Of a stretch of DNA of 5,174 nucleotides, positions 1 through 5,174 are shown in pieces. Origin of the DNA: J038 sp036734085 (GTDB taxonomy: Bacteria; Chloroflexota; Anaerolineae; Aggregatilineales; Phototrophicaceae); the NCBI GenBank assembly GCA_036734085.1, contig DAIMZF010000197.1, forward strand, positions 1 through 5,174. The letters are read 5' to 3'. The notes beneath the pieces were generated by a model that searched no databases, was not told the DNA's origin, and saw only the letters and a list, made by a program, of their open reading frames with translations. The translations under genes and the position numbers were made by a program. Position 1 is the first letter of the stretch; each line of letters opens with the position of its first letter.

Positions 1-2
1 TC

Positions 3-533
3 GGCACGGCGGGCTTTGGCTTCTGGAATCATCCGTTTGTGCCGGGTGAGCGCGGTGTGCGTCTGCCGAAAGCGGCGTGGTTCTTCTACGGCGCACCGCC
101 GAATAATATGGCGCTAGCGCGGGATGTGCCCGGCTATGGCTGGAAGTGTGCCACAATCGACGCCGCCAATTGGCGTTTTTTGGCTCTGCTCCCAACCGCG
201 CCGTTAGGCTTCCTGCTGATGCGTGTACCGATGGTTTATCGGGCACTGTGGCCGATAGCGCAACAATCACTGAACGTCAGCGAACACCTTATCGCACAGC
301 ACATCCCGCAGGATTGGCACGATTACGCGCTGGAATGGCGGCAAGATGGCGTCACATTCTGGATTGATGATGCTGTCGTATATGAGTCACCGCTTGCGCC
401 GCGTGGGAAGTTAGGGTTTATCGCGTGGGTGGATAATCAGTACGCGGTGGTCACACCACAGGGACAGTTTAAGTTCGGCGTGGTGGATGTATCGTCCGCG
501 CACGGGTTAATCGTGGAACATATCCATTTTTAG
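3..533 (+). CDS. GH16 / concanavalin A-like domain protein, 3' end only (N-terminus outside window)
   Basis: The frame is open from the first complete codon at position 3 to a TAG at 531-533, so 176 C-terminal residues are visible and the start lies upstream of the window. The visible part opens with GTAGFGFWNHPF. Further on it has an aromatic-rich stretch (AAWFFYGAPPNN), a hydrophobic middle (WRFLALLPTAPLGFLL, then a second run to about PIAQQ), and a C-terminal block DWHDYALEWRQDGVTFWIDD followed by PRGKLGFIAWVDNQYA. The W-H-x-Y-x-x-x-W and F-x-[IV]-D pattern is typical of the last beta-strands of laminarinase-like (GH16) and related concanavalin A-like jelly-roll folds, which bind or cut beta-glucans and other polysaccharides. 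The GH16 catalytic E-x-D-x-x-E motif is not in the visible part, so activity cannot be judged and a non-catalytic carbohydrate-binding role is equally possible. The gene is followed after 14 bases by the next gene on the same strand, so the two are probably co-transcribed. Confidence 0.72.
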   Translation, partial: GTAGFGFWNHPFVPGERGVRLPKAAWFFYGAPPNNMALARDVPGYGWKCATIDAANWRFLALLPTAPLGFLLMRVPMVYRALWPIAQQSLNVSEHLIAQHIPQDWHDYALEWRQDGVTFWIDDAVVYESPLAPRGKLGFIAWVDNQYAVVTPQGQFKFGVVDVSSAHGLIVEHIHF

Positions 534-538
534 AGGAG
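532..538 (+). promoter_or_regulatory. Ribosome binding site for the 102-residue protein
   Basis: AGAGGAG overlaps the stop codon of the upstream gene and lies 9 bases before the ATG at 548. It is a strong Shine-Dalgarno match. It fixes the start at 548 rather than at the later ATG at 587, and it is the best argument that this small frame is a real gene translated from the upstream gene's mRNA. Confidence 0.75.
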
Positions 539-547
539 CAACCTGCC

Positions 548-856
548 ATGTCAGCAGATAAAATCCGTCCACAAGACGAACATCTGATGCAACCCGATTT
601 AGAGTACTGCTATATGTACTGTGACATTGATTATGGCAAGATGACTGCGACAGTATGTATTGAAACATTCACCATAGGAGATTACAACAGAGAGCATCAG
701 TATGATGTGACGGAGCACGGCCTGCGGCAGATTGTCGCACAATACGAGGCGGAAGGTTGGGCACACGTCCGCGCTGAACACGGGCGTGAGTACGAGGGGC
801 ATTACTTCCAACGCCGCAAAAATCCGTCCGTTGCTGAGGATGATACGAAGGCATGA
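548..856 (+). CDS. Small hypothetical protein, 102 residues, possible alpha/beta fold
   Basis: I do not recognise this protein as a member of a named family. It is probably cytoplasmic: there is no signal peptide or membrane segment, and the composition is acidic and aromatic. Residues 19-45 (YCYMYCDIDYGKMTATVCIE and on) look like a beta-hairpin. Residues 55-68 look like an amphipathic helix (EHGLRQIVAQYEAE) ending in E69-G70-W71. After that come a short polar stretch and a last strand at H85-R90 (HYFQRR). A helix ending in EGW and a final [YF]-[YF]-x-[KR]-R strand resembles the small DUF4177-type domain, but this is a pattern impression only. Cysteines at 21, 25 and 37 do not form a standard metal motif. 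The start is supported by a strong ribosome binding site, and the gene follows the upstream one by 14 bases. Its end faces the amidase gene with only 24 bases between the two stops, and no hairpin terminator is visible in that gap. Confidence 0.7.
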   Translation: MSADKIRPQDEHLMQPDLEYCYMYCDIDYGKMTATVCIETFTIGDYNREHQYDVTEHGLRQIVAQYEAEGWAHVRAEHGREYEGHYFQRRKNPSVAEDDTKA

Positions 857-880
857 CAGGCATCATTTGCAGAGATGGTA

Positions 881-1642
881 TCACGTGGGCGGCACATACC
901 CGCCACGTCCCACACTTAACCCTGCGGCCTGTGCCCATGCGCCCACATAGGGCGCTAAATAATCGCCCGGACATTGTGTATCCGGGTTAAAATCATTATG
1001 CGCGGCGATATGTGTTAAGCGCAACGCGCCCGCTAACCACAGAATTAGCTCCCGTGCGGCGTTAATCTGTGCGACGGGTGGAACGTCTGCCGTGTAATCC
1101 CCGATGAGGCAAACGCCCACGCTCCCGGTGTTAAACCCGGCCACATGCGCCCCGCGTGCGCCCAACACCCGCCCTTCATACACACCGCCATCCTGCCCAA
1201 CAAGATAATGATAACCCACATCCGCCCAACCGCGTTGGTCACGGTGCGTCGTCATAATCTGCCGGAGCGATTCCGTGTTATTGCCCTCGTTAATCACGGA
1301 ATGATGCACAACCACTATTTGATAGCGTGTGGCTAGTGGTTCGGCGTAGGTATACCAGCCGGTCGGGTTGAAGTCCGCATCGTAAAAACCGCCTTCATTG
1401 CGTGCGAAATGATTAGGCGGCGGTGCGCCCCATGCTTCCCGGCGGATGAGATTCGGAAAGGTTAAATCCGGTGTGGGGGGTGGCGTAGCGGTGATTTGTA
1501 CTACACGCGGCGCGGGTGGGTTGCGCTCTCGTGCGGCGAGGATGGCAAGGATCGTCAACCCGGAGCATGTTCCGGCCACGACCACGCCCCCCATGCCTAA
1601 AAGGGCGAATAACTGTCGGCGGGTAAGTTGCGGCTCGGTCAT
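881..1642 (-). CDS. Peptidoglycan-recognition-type N-acetylmuramoyl-L-alanine amidase (Amidase_2) with twin-arginine signal
   Basis: This is a secreted or membrane-anchored zinc amidase of 253 residues from the ATG at 1642. The family cleaves the bond between N-acetylmuramic acid and L-Ala in peptidoglycan. The N-terminus carries T-R-R-Q-L-F (7-12), a twin-arginine-like motif, then a hydrophobic segment (about 11-36) ending in A-A-R-E-R, so it may be exported by Tat or stay as a signal anchor. No convincing lipobox or cleavage site is seen. After a Pro/Thr linker (51-60) comes the PGRP/T7-lysozyme-like domain, about 63-245. By analogy with T7 lysozyme the zinc ligands are H113 (VVHHS), H215 (AAHND) and C224 (TQCPG), with Y144 in DVGYHY as the catalytic tyrosine. 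T222 stands where T7 lysozyme has Lys128, a substitution also seen in PGRPs. NTGSVGVCLIGDY (171-183) is a further family signature. The frame can be extended to a TTG at 1684, but that codon lies in the loop of a hairpin and adds polar residues before the Tat motif. The ATG is therefore preferred, although its ribosome binding site is weak. No clear promoter was found, so read-through from the ferredoxin gene is possible. Confidence 0.92.
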   Translation of the reverse strand: MTEPQLTRRQLFALLGMGGVVVAGTCSGLTILAILAARERNPPAPRVVQITATPPPTPDLTFPNLIRREAWGAPPPNHFARNEGGFYDADFNPTGWYTYAEPLATRYQIVVVHHSVINEGNNTESLRQIMTTHRDQRGWADVGYHYLVGQDGGVYEGRVLGARGAHVAGFNTGSVGVCLIGDYTADVPPVAQINAARELILWLAGALRLTHIAAHNDFNPDTQCPGDYLAPYVGAWAQAAGLSVGRGGYVPPT

Positions 1643-1673
1643 GGGCGGGTTCTCGGCTGACTCAATAACGCAT

Positions 1674-1697
1674 ACAGGGCGCAAGTAAGCGCCCTGT
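1674..1697 (-). terminator. Perfect 9-bp GC-rich hairpin between ferredoxin and amidase genes
   Basis: On the minus strand, ACAGGGCGC and GCGCCCTGT form a perfect 9-bp stem around a six-base loop (TTACTT). It lies 29 bases after the ferredoxin stop and about 30 bases before the amidase ATG. On the minus strand no U-run follows (ATGCGTTATT comes next), so it is not a canonical intrinsic terminator. It may be a leaky terminator, a 3' end stabiliser for the ferredoxin mRNA, or a processing site within a shared transcript. On the plus strand the stem is followed by a moderately T-rich stretch, but no plus-strand gene ends there. Confidence 0.5.
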
Positions 1698-1726
1698 TAG
1701 TAGGTGTTTGTTTGTATGAAGAATGT

Positions 1727-2077
1727 TTAACCGGCGGCGTCGTAGCCCGGCCCGTCGGAGAAGAAGTCGTAGTTGGGCTGAATATCTACCGTGAGGTCAA
1801 TCACTTCGCCCTTGCTGTGTGCGATACGCTCTTTGGTATCAAACGGGATGCGCTCTTGCCCTTCGGCCATTTCGTAATCCGCAGGCACTTCTTCTTCAAT
1901 GAAGATAGCCTCGTAGGGGCATTCCGGGATGCACGCGCCACAGTCAATGCAGGTATCCGGGTCGATGAAATACCACGGCCATTCATTTTCCGGTTGACCA
2001 GGGATAATACACTCCACCGGGCAGACTTCCACACAAGCGCCATCGCGCAGGCACAAGCTAGTGATAATGTGAGTCAT
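1727..2077 (-). CDS. Seven-iron-type ferredoxin ([3Fe-4S]/[4Fe-4S])
   Basis: This is a 116-residue cytoplasmic electron carrier. Eight cysteines are visible: C9, C15, C19 and C23 in the first motif, and C43, C46, C49 and C53 in the second (CIDCGACIPECP). The second motif is the canonical C-x2-C-x2-C-x3-C-P. The first is C-x5-C-x3-C-x3-C and lacks the C-x2-C start. This is the arrangement of seven-iron ferredoxins, where by analogy C9, C15 and C53 would hold a [3Fe-4S] cluster, C19, C43, C46 and C49 a [4Fe-4S] cluster, and C23 would be free. The gap between the first two cysteines is two residues shorter than the x7 usual in Azotobacter- and Thermus-type proteins. An acidic C-terminal extension (59-116), ending DFFSDGPGYDAAG, is longer than in minimal 2[4Fe-4S] ferredoxins. 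The ATG at 2077 has a good ribosome binding site (AAAGAGG, minus strand 2092-2086, 8-base spacer). The partner enzyme is not in the window. Confidence 0.93.
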   Translation of the reverse strand: MTHIITSLCLRDGACVEVCPVECIIPGQPENEWPWYFIDPDTCIDCGACIPECPYEAIFIEEEVPADYEMAEGQERIPFDTKERIAHSKGEVIDLTVDIQPNYDFFSDGPGYDAAG

Positions 2078-2140
2078 GACAATTGCCTCTTTAATGAATA
2101 CTTTCTCGATTTGTACACGGAGTATAAACCTTTTAACAGC

Positions 2141-2169
2141 ATTGTACTGTAACTTTTGTTGGATTTTAA
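2141..2169 (-). promoter_or_regulatory. Candidate sigma-70-like promoter of the ferredoxin gene
   Basis: Read on the minus strand, TTAAAA (2169-2164) and TACAAT (2146-2141) are separated by 17 bases and match the -35 and -10 consensus at 4/6 and 5/6. Transcription would start near 2134, giving a leader of about 57 bases before the ATG at 2077. An alternative -10 (TATACT, 2126-2121) lies closer to the gene but has no good -35. The whole 2096-2250 stretch is AT-rich, so chance matches are easy. Apart from this candidate I see nothing in the stretch between the ferredoxin start and the tRNA terminator. Confidence 0.4.
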
Positions 2170-2253
2170 AATTAATTTTCCAGTTTTATTACTTGATGTT
2201 CATTTTTAAGAAGGATATTTTTTACTGTGGTTAAATTTTGGGGATAAAACAAC

Positions 2254-2283
2254 AAAAAAGTCCCGGCCAGGCCGAGACTTTTT
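2254..2283 (-). terminator. Intrinsic terminator of the tRNA-Gly gene
   Basis: Three bases after the tRNA 3' end on the minus strand, AGTCTCGGC and GCCGGGACT pair over 9 bp (one G-U) around a three-base loop. Six T residues follow (complement of 2254-2259). The stem is also flanked by a run of A on the other side, so it could work in both directions, but no plus-strand gene ends here. Confidence 0.85.
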
Positions 2284-2285
2284 GT

Positions 2286-2357
<72 letters not shown>

Positions 2358-2389
2358 ATGGTGTATAAGGTGCAACGCACCGTGTGCAA

Positions 2390-2419
2390 AATATATCATA
2401 TTTTCTTCGTGCTTGGCAA
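2390..2419 (-). promoter_or_regulatory. Promoter of tRNA-Gly with extended -10
   Basis: On the minus strand the -35 is TTGCCA (2419-2414, 5/6) and the -10 is TATATT (2395-2390, 5/6), with an 18-base spacer and a TG one base before the -10 (2398-2397). Transcription would start near 2383, leaving a pre-tRNA leader of about 26 bases. That leader contains a small hairpin (GGTGC/GCACC, 2369-2381). This is the most convincing promoter in the window. Confidence 0.65.
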
Positions 2420-2510
2420 GGCCGAATTATTTTTCTTTCCAGCCAAAACACGTTACACTTGGTAGCAATCTGAGGCATGCACTGCACCGACTCATTCTGC
2501 TTGCTCCATC

Positions 2511-2516
2511 GGGGGA
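2511..2516 (+). promoter_or_regulatory. Ribosome binding site that sets the start of the vWA protein
   Basis: GGGGGA lies 7 bases before the GTG at 2524. It differs from GGAGGA by one base and is the only purine-rich site close to a start codon in this frame. The upstream extension to a TTG at 2413 would run through the tRNA promoter region and put 37 residues in front of a clean signal peptide. Confidence 0.6.
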
Positions 2517-2523
2517 TTATTCT

Positions 2524-5118
2524 GTGAAAAATAAGCTATTTTTTGCCTGCTTTATCTTCTTACTGGTTATACCCGTCCTGGCGATGACACGCGGCCAGGA
2601 TGAGGAAGATATCCCTGCACCCGTATTAACCATCACTGGAATCAATGCTGTGGATTTGCCTAATGCCACGATTACCGTCAATGTGGTAGACGCCTTCGGT
2701 CAGCAAGTGCCCGGCTTAACCCTCGAAGACTTCACGCTATCCGGCGAACTTGCGGAACAGGCACGTATCGTCCGTGTGGAAAATGTCACCGACGACGACC
2801 TGCCCATTTCCGTTGTGTTGATGATTGATACGAGTAGTAGTATGGCAGGAACACCCATCGAACGCGCACGTCAGGCCGCCGCGCTCTTTGTGGAAAATCT
2901 GGGCGAAAATGATAGTGTCGCCATCCTGACGTTTGATAGCACAGTACGGCTCGTGCAGGATTTTACAACGGATAAAGACACTCTGCGCCGCACGATTGCT
3001 ACCTTCGCTTTTGGTGGGCAGACCGCACTCTATGACGGAAGCCTGCGCGCTATTGAGCAAGCGCTCACCGCGCCTAATCAGCGCCGCACAATTATCTTGC
3101 TTGGCGATGGTTCAGAATTCGGCGGTGTGGATGCCAATAACGCAGTACTCCCTGCTAGCACGACCTCCCGCGTGGAAGCCCTCCGCACGGCACAGGTGCG
3201 CGGTGTGCCGGTGTATACCATCGGCTTAGGCTTCGGCGCTGACCGCACCTATCTGGAAGACCTGGCAAACGCGACCAATGGCCGCTTTTACGAAAGCCCC
3301 TCACCGGAGAACCTGACCACCATTTACACCGAGATTGCCGGGTTGCTCCGCACACAATACATCATCACGCTGGATGCTCCGTTGGCGCTGGATGGCACGG
3401 AATACAGTCTGTCGTTGAGCGCACAGACACCGCGCGGCGCAACCAACACCGACGACGCTGTGTTACGTGCGCCTATTCCCGTGCCCATTATCCGCCTGCC
3501 AGAAGCCCCCAGCGCCCCCCTGCGAGACATCACAACGTTTACATTTAACATCTTAGCTGATGATCGCCCGTTGGACATCCGCATTGACGACAACATCCCC
3601 GCCGAAGCAGGCGACCTGGCAACAGACATCAGCGAAGAAGTCGTTATCATCGGCGTTAGTCCGCGTGACCTGCCACCGGGTGTGATTGATACGACCCTGA
3701 GCATCACAGACAGCACCGGCGATTTTGTGACGGAATCGTTCAGCTTCGAGATCGCCTCCCTCCCCTCAGAATTTAGCGTGGATGGCCTGCCAGAAGACGG
3801 TAGCCTTAGCGGTATTTTGCCCCTAACAACAGAAATCACGCTTCGTACAAACGCGACCTATACCCAAACACCCATCGAGCGCGTAGTGTATGCGGTAGAC
3901 GGCGAGACAATCGCGGAAGTCAGCGAAGCCCCATACAGCACCGCCTTTAACGTGTTTGATGTGTTCGGCACAGGCGGAGACTTTGAGTTCAGCACGACAG
4001 TCATCACGGCAAGCGGCGAAGCCACCACACAGACACAAACACTCAATATCAACATCAGTCCGCCGCCCACAGTTACCCCAGTCCCGACCATAACACCGAC
4101 GGCAACCCTAACGCCCGTACCCACAGCGACGGATTTCCCGACACCTACGGAAATTATCCCCACGCTGGATATTGCGGCAACGGTTAGCGCACAATCTCCG
4201 GCAATTCAATCTGCATTGGATGGCTTCGGCGCATTAAGTGCGACCCGTGCCGCCGCCACACAGACCGTACAAGCGGAACTTGATACACAGGCCACGCTCG
4301 ACATACAAGCGACTATCGATACACAAGCCGCGTTTGATGCACAGGCGACGCTCGACACACAAGCACAGCTTGACGCACAAGCCACCCTCGATACGCAAAC
4401 ACAATTAGACGCGCAAGCCACACTGGACACAGAAGCTACCGCAGACGCCCAGAATGAGCTTGACGCACAGGCCACCCTCGACGCCGAGCTTGCCCAACAA
4501 AGCGAGGCAACACAAAACGCGATTAACACCGTTGATGCCCAATTACTGATGGACACCGCCGCTACACTGGATGCCCAGAGTACCGCCACCGCCAACGCGA
4601 TGTTTGATGCGGCGCGAGCCACCCAGACCGCCGTCGCGGAGCGCAACATACAAGGTACACTCAGCGCAGAAGCAACATTAAATACACAGGCCACAGCAGA
4701 CGCACAGGCCACCATCGAGTCTGAAGGCACATTCGTCGCACAAGCCGCCGTTGACGATTTAGCAACTGCCGACGCCGCTACCGAGACTTTTAATGCGGAA
4801 AGCACACAAATCGGCCAAACGTTGGAAGCACAAGCCACATTCGACGCGGAAAGTACACAAATCGGTCAAACGCTGGAAGCACAAGCCACATCCGACGCAG
4901 AAGCCACCCTCACTGCGGAAGCCGTCACAGATACCCCAGTGCCCACCGTAACGCCCGTCGCCATCGTGGAAGTGGAAGACAGCCAACCGGGTGCGAGCTT
5001 TACAGAGCAAGTACAGGACTATCTGCCGTTCATCTGCGGGGGTGGATTACTGATACTTTTAGTGTTGTTCTTCTTCCTACGCGGCAGGGAGCGTCAACAG
5101 CCACCCAGCAAACCTTAG
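2524..5118 (+). CDS. Membrane-anchored vWA-domain surface protein with Ig-like domain and hexapeptide-repeat stalk
   Basis: The protein has 864 residues from the GTG at 2524. A signal peptide covers about 1-20 (K-N-K, then hydrophobic LFFACFIFLLVIPVLA; cleavage plausible after V-L-A20). A beta-rich segment follows, with the D-x-x-G-x-x-V-x-G-L-x-x-x-D-F pattern (56-70) often placed before vWA domains. The vWA domain (about 95-275) has an intact metal-ion-dependent adhesion site: D102-x-S104-x-S106, T167 (GGQTALYD) and D195 (LLGDGS). It should therefore bind a divalent cation and an unknown ligand. Residues 280-415 are beta-rich and unassigned. Residues 417-511 resemble a bacterial Ig-like domain (VVYAVDGETIAEVSEAPYS). 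A Pro/Thr linker follows (513-549), then an Ala/Gln/Thr/Asp stalk (586-801), a second short Pro/Thr linker (802-811), one membrane helix (834-852) and a basic tail RGRERQQPPSKP. The topology would be outside-facing with the C-terminus in the cytoplasm. Its role is unknown; adhesion or surface sensing is an inference. No secretion, chelatase or protease partner lies nearby. No strong promoter was found in 2420-2510; TTTTCT-17-TACACT (2431-2459) is a poor candidate. Confidence 0.93.
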   Translation: MKNKLFFACFIFLLVIPVLAMTRGQDEEDIPAPVLTITGINAVDLPNATITVNVVDAFGQQVPGLTLEDFTLSGELAEQARIVRVENVTDDDLPISVVLMIDTSSSMAGTPIERARQAAALFVENLGENDSVAILTFDSTVRLVQDFTTDKDTLRRTIATFAFGGQTALYDGSLRAIEQALTAPNQRRTIILLGDGSEFGGVDANNAVLPASTTSRVEALRTAQVRGVPVYTIGLGFGADRTYLEDLANATNGRFYESPSPENLTTIYTEIAGLLRTQYIITLDAPLALDGTEYSLSLSAQTPRGATNTDDAVLRAPIPVPIIRLPEAPSAPLRDITTFTFNILADDRPLDIRIDDNIPAEAGDLATDISEEVVIIGVSPRDLPPGVIDTTLSITDSTGDFVTESFSFEIASLPSEFSVDGLPEDGSLSGILPLTTEITLRTNATYTQTPIERVVYAVDGETIAEVSEAPYSTAFNVFDVFGTGGDFEFSTTVITASGEATTQTQTLNINISPPPTVTPVPTITPTATLTPVPTATDFPTPTEIIPTLDIAATVSAQSPAIQSALDGFGALSATRAAATQTVQAELDTQATLDIQATIDTQAAFDAQATLDTQAQLDAQATLDTQTQLDAQATLDTEATADAQNELDAQATLDAELAQQSEATQNAINTVDAQLLMDTAATLDAQSTATANAMFDAARATQTAVAERNIQGTLSAEATLNTQATADAQATIESEGTFVAQAAVDDLATADAATETFNAESTQIGQTLEAQATFDAESTQIGQTLEAQATSDAEATLTAEAVTDTPVPTVTPVAIVEVEDSQPGASFTEQVQDYLPFICGGGLLILLVLFFFLRGRERQQPPSKP
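4279..4926 (+). repeat. 18-bp / six-residue coding repeat array (stalk of the vWA protein)
   Basis: Twelve consecutive six-residue units fill 4279-4494 (residues 586-657). Examples are LDTQAT, LDIQAT, IDTQAA, FDAQAT, LDTQAQ, LDAQAT, LDTQTQ, LDTEAT and ADAQNE. The consensus is [LIF]-D-[TA]-Q-[AT]-[TQ]. The same phase continues more loosely (VDAQLL, MDTAAT, LDAQST, FDAARA) to about residue 699. It then slips by one residue (LSAEAT, LNTQAT, ADAQAT, IESEGT, FVAQAA, VDDLAT) and ends in a 17-residue tandem duplication. Third codon positions vary between units, so the central repeats are old or under selection at protein level rather than a fresh slippage product. There are no Cys, no Pro and almost no Gly in the array. 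Confidence 0.85.
4795..4896 (+). repeat. 51-bp tandem duplication, two copies
   Basis: Copies at 4795-4845 and 4846-4896 encode AESTQIGQTLEAQAT followed by FD or SD (residues 758-774 and 775-791). They match at 47 of 51 bases. Three of the four differences are silent (AGC/AGT, GGC/GGT, TTG/CTG) and one changes Phe to Ser. At 17 residues the unit is one short of three hexads, so the duplication shifts the hexad phase. Confidence 0.95.
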
Positions 5119-5141
5119 TCAGTTGAGCGGAACTAAACCAT

Positions 5142-5174
5142 GCACAGGTCGTAAACAGTTTACGCGGCCTGTGC
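5142..5174 (+). terminator. Probable terminator hairpin after the vWA gene, cut by the window end
   Basis: GCACAGG (5142-5148) pairs perfectly with CCTGTGC (5168-5174). Inside, CGTAAA and TTTACG can also pair around a CAG loop, with a small asymmetric internal loop. The hairpin begins 23 bases after the TAG at 5116-5118. The window stops at the last base of the stem, so whether a T-run follows cannot be seen. Confidence 0.6.

Noticed and set aside
1643..1684. N-terminal extension of the amidase to a TTG at 1684
   Set aside because: The TTG sits in the loop of a perfect hairpin, and the extension adds 14 polar residues before a normal twin-arginine signal. The ATG at 1642 gives the expected N-terminus.
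1712..2152. A 146-codon plus-strand frame over the ferredoxin gene
   Set aside because: The minus-strand frame has all eight ferredoxin cysteines and a good ribosome binding site. The plus frame is its antisense shadow and runs into the promoter region.
2208..2246. Small plus-strand frame after AAGAAGG at 2208-2214
   Set aside because: The GTG that follows reaches a stop after about six codons and has no support as a gene.
2413..2523. N-terminal extension of the vWA protein to a TTG at 2413
   Set aside because: It overlaps the -35 of the divergent tRNA promoter and would bury the signal peptide at residue 38. The GTG at 2524 with GGGGGA seven bases upstream fits better.
3324..3839. A 171-codon minus-strand frame inside the vWA gene
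   Set aside because: The plus-strand frame is continuous with clear vWA and Ig-like signatures here. The minus frame is a codon-usage shadow.
4279..4494. CRISPR-like array
   Set aside because: The 18-bp period has no spacers, stays in frame, and varies mostly at codon third positions. It is a protein repeat.
4206..4838. A 210-codon open frame on the minus strand under the repeat array
   Set aside because: It is an Ala/Ser/Val/Cys-rich mirror of the plus-strand repeats. It exists because the repeated codons lack reverse-strand stops; it has no domain or ribosome binding site of its own.

Overview
The window looks like an ordinary stretch of a bacterial chromosome, most probably from a Chloroflexota of the Anaerolineae type. 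That assignment is an inference. It rests on three things: the style of the large surface protein (von Willebrand A domain, Pro/Thr linker rich in TPTPT-like steps, then an Ala/Gln/Thr/Asp-rich low-complexity stalk), the ferredoxin type, and a concanavalin-A-like fragment resembling proteins I associate with that phylum. No ribosomal RNA or other strong taxonomic marker is present. No insertion sequence, integrase, phage gene or CRISPR array was seen.

Layout: positions 3-856 (+) hold the 3' end of a GH16/concanavalin-A-like protein, followed 14 bases later by a 102-residue protein of unknown function with a good ribosome binding site. These two are probably one operon. Converging on them from the minus strand is a peptidoglycan-recognition-type amidase (881-1642) with a twin-arginine signal. 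Upstream of it on the same strand is a 116-residue seven-iron-type ferredoxin (1727-2077), and a perfect 9-bp GC-rich hairpin (1674-1697) lies between them. Further upstream, still on the minus strand, is a tRNA-Gly(GCC) (2286-2357) with a recognisable promoter and an intrinsic terminator. Divergent from the tRNA, 2524-5118 (+) encodes an 864-residue, membrane-anchored vWA-domain surface protein. The window ends inside or at the foot of a hairpin that is probably its terminator.

The genes do not form an obvious single pathway. The amidase and the vWA protein both act outside the cytoplasmic membrane (cell-wall turnover or recognition, and surface binding). The ferredoxin is a cytoplasmic electron carrier, and the tRNA is housekeeping. 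The most unusual part is the stalk of the vWA protein. It is built from about a dozen consecutive six-residue repeats (18-bp period, consensus L-D-[TA]-Q-A-T), decays into degenerate repeats, and ends in a near-perfect 51-bp tandem duplication just before the membrane anchor. I found no convincing evidence of a new multi-gene system.
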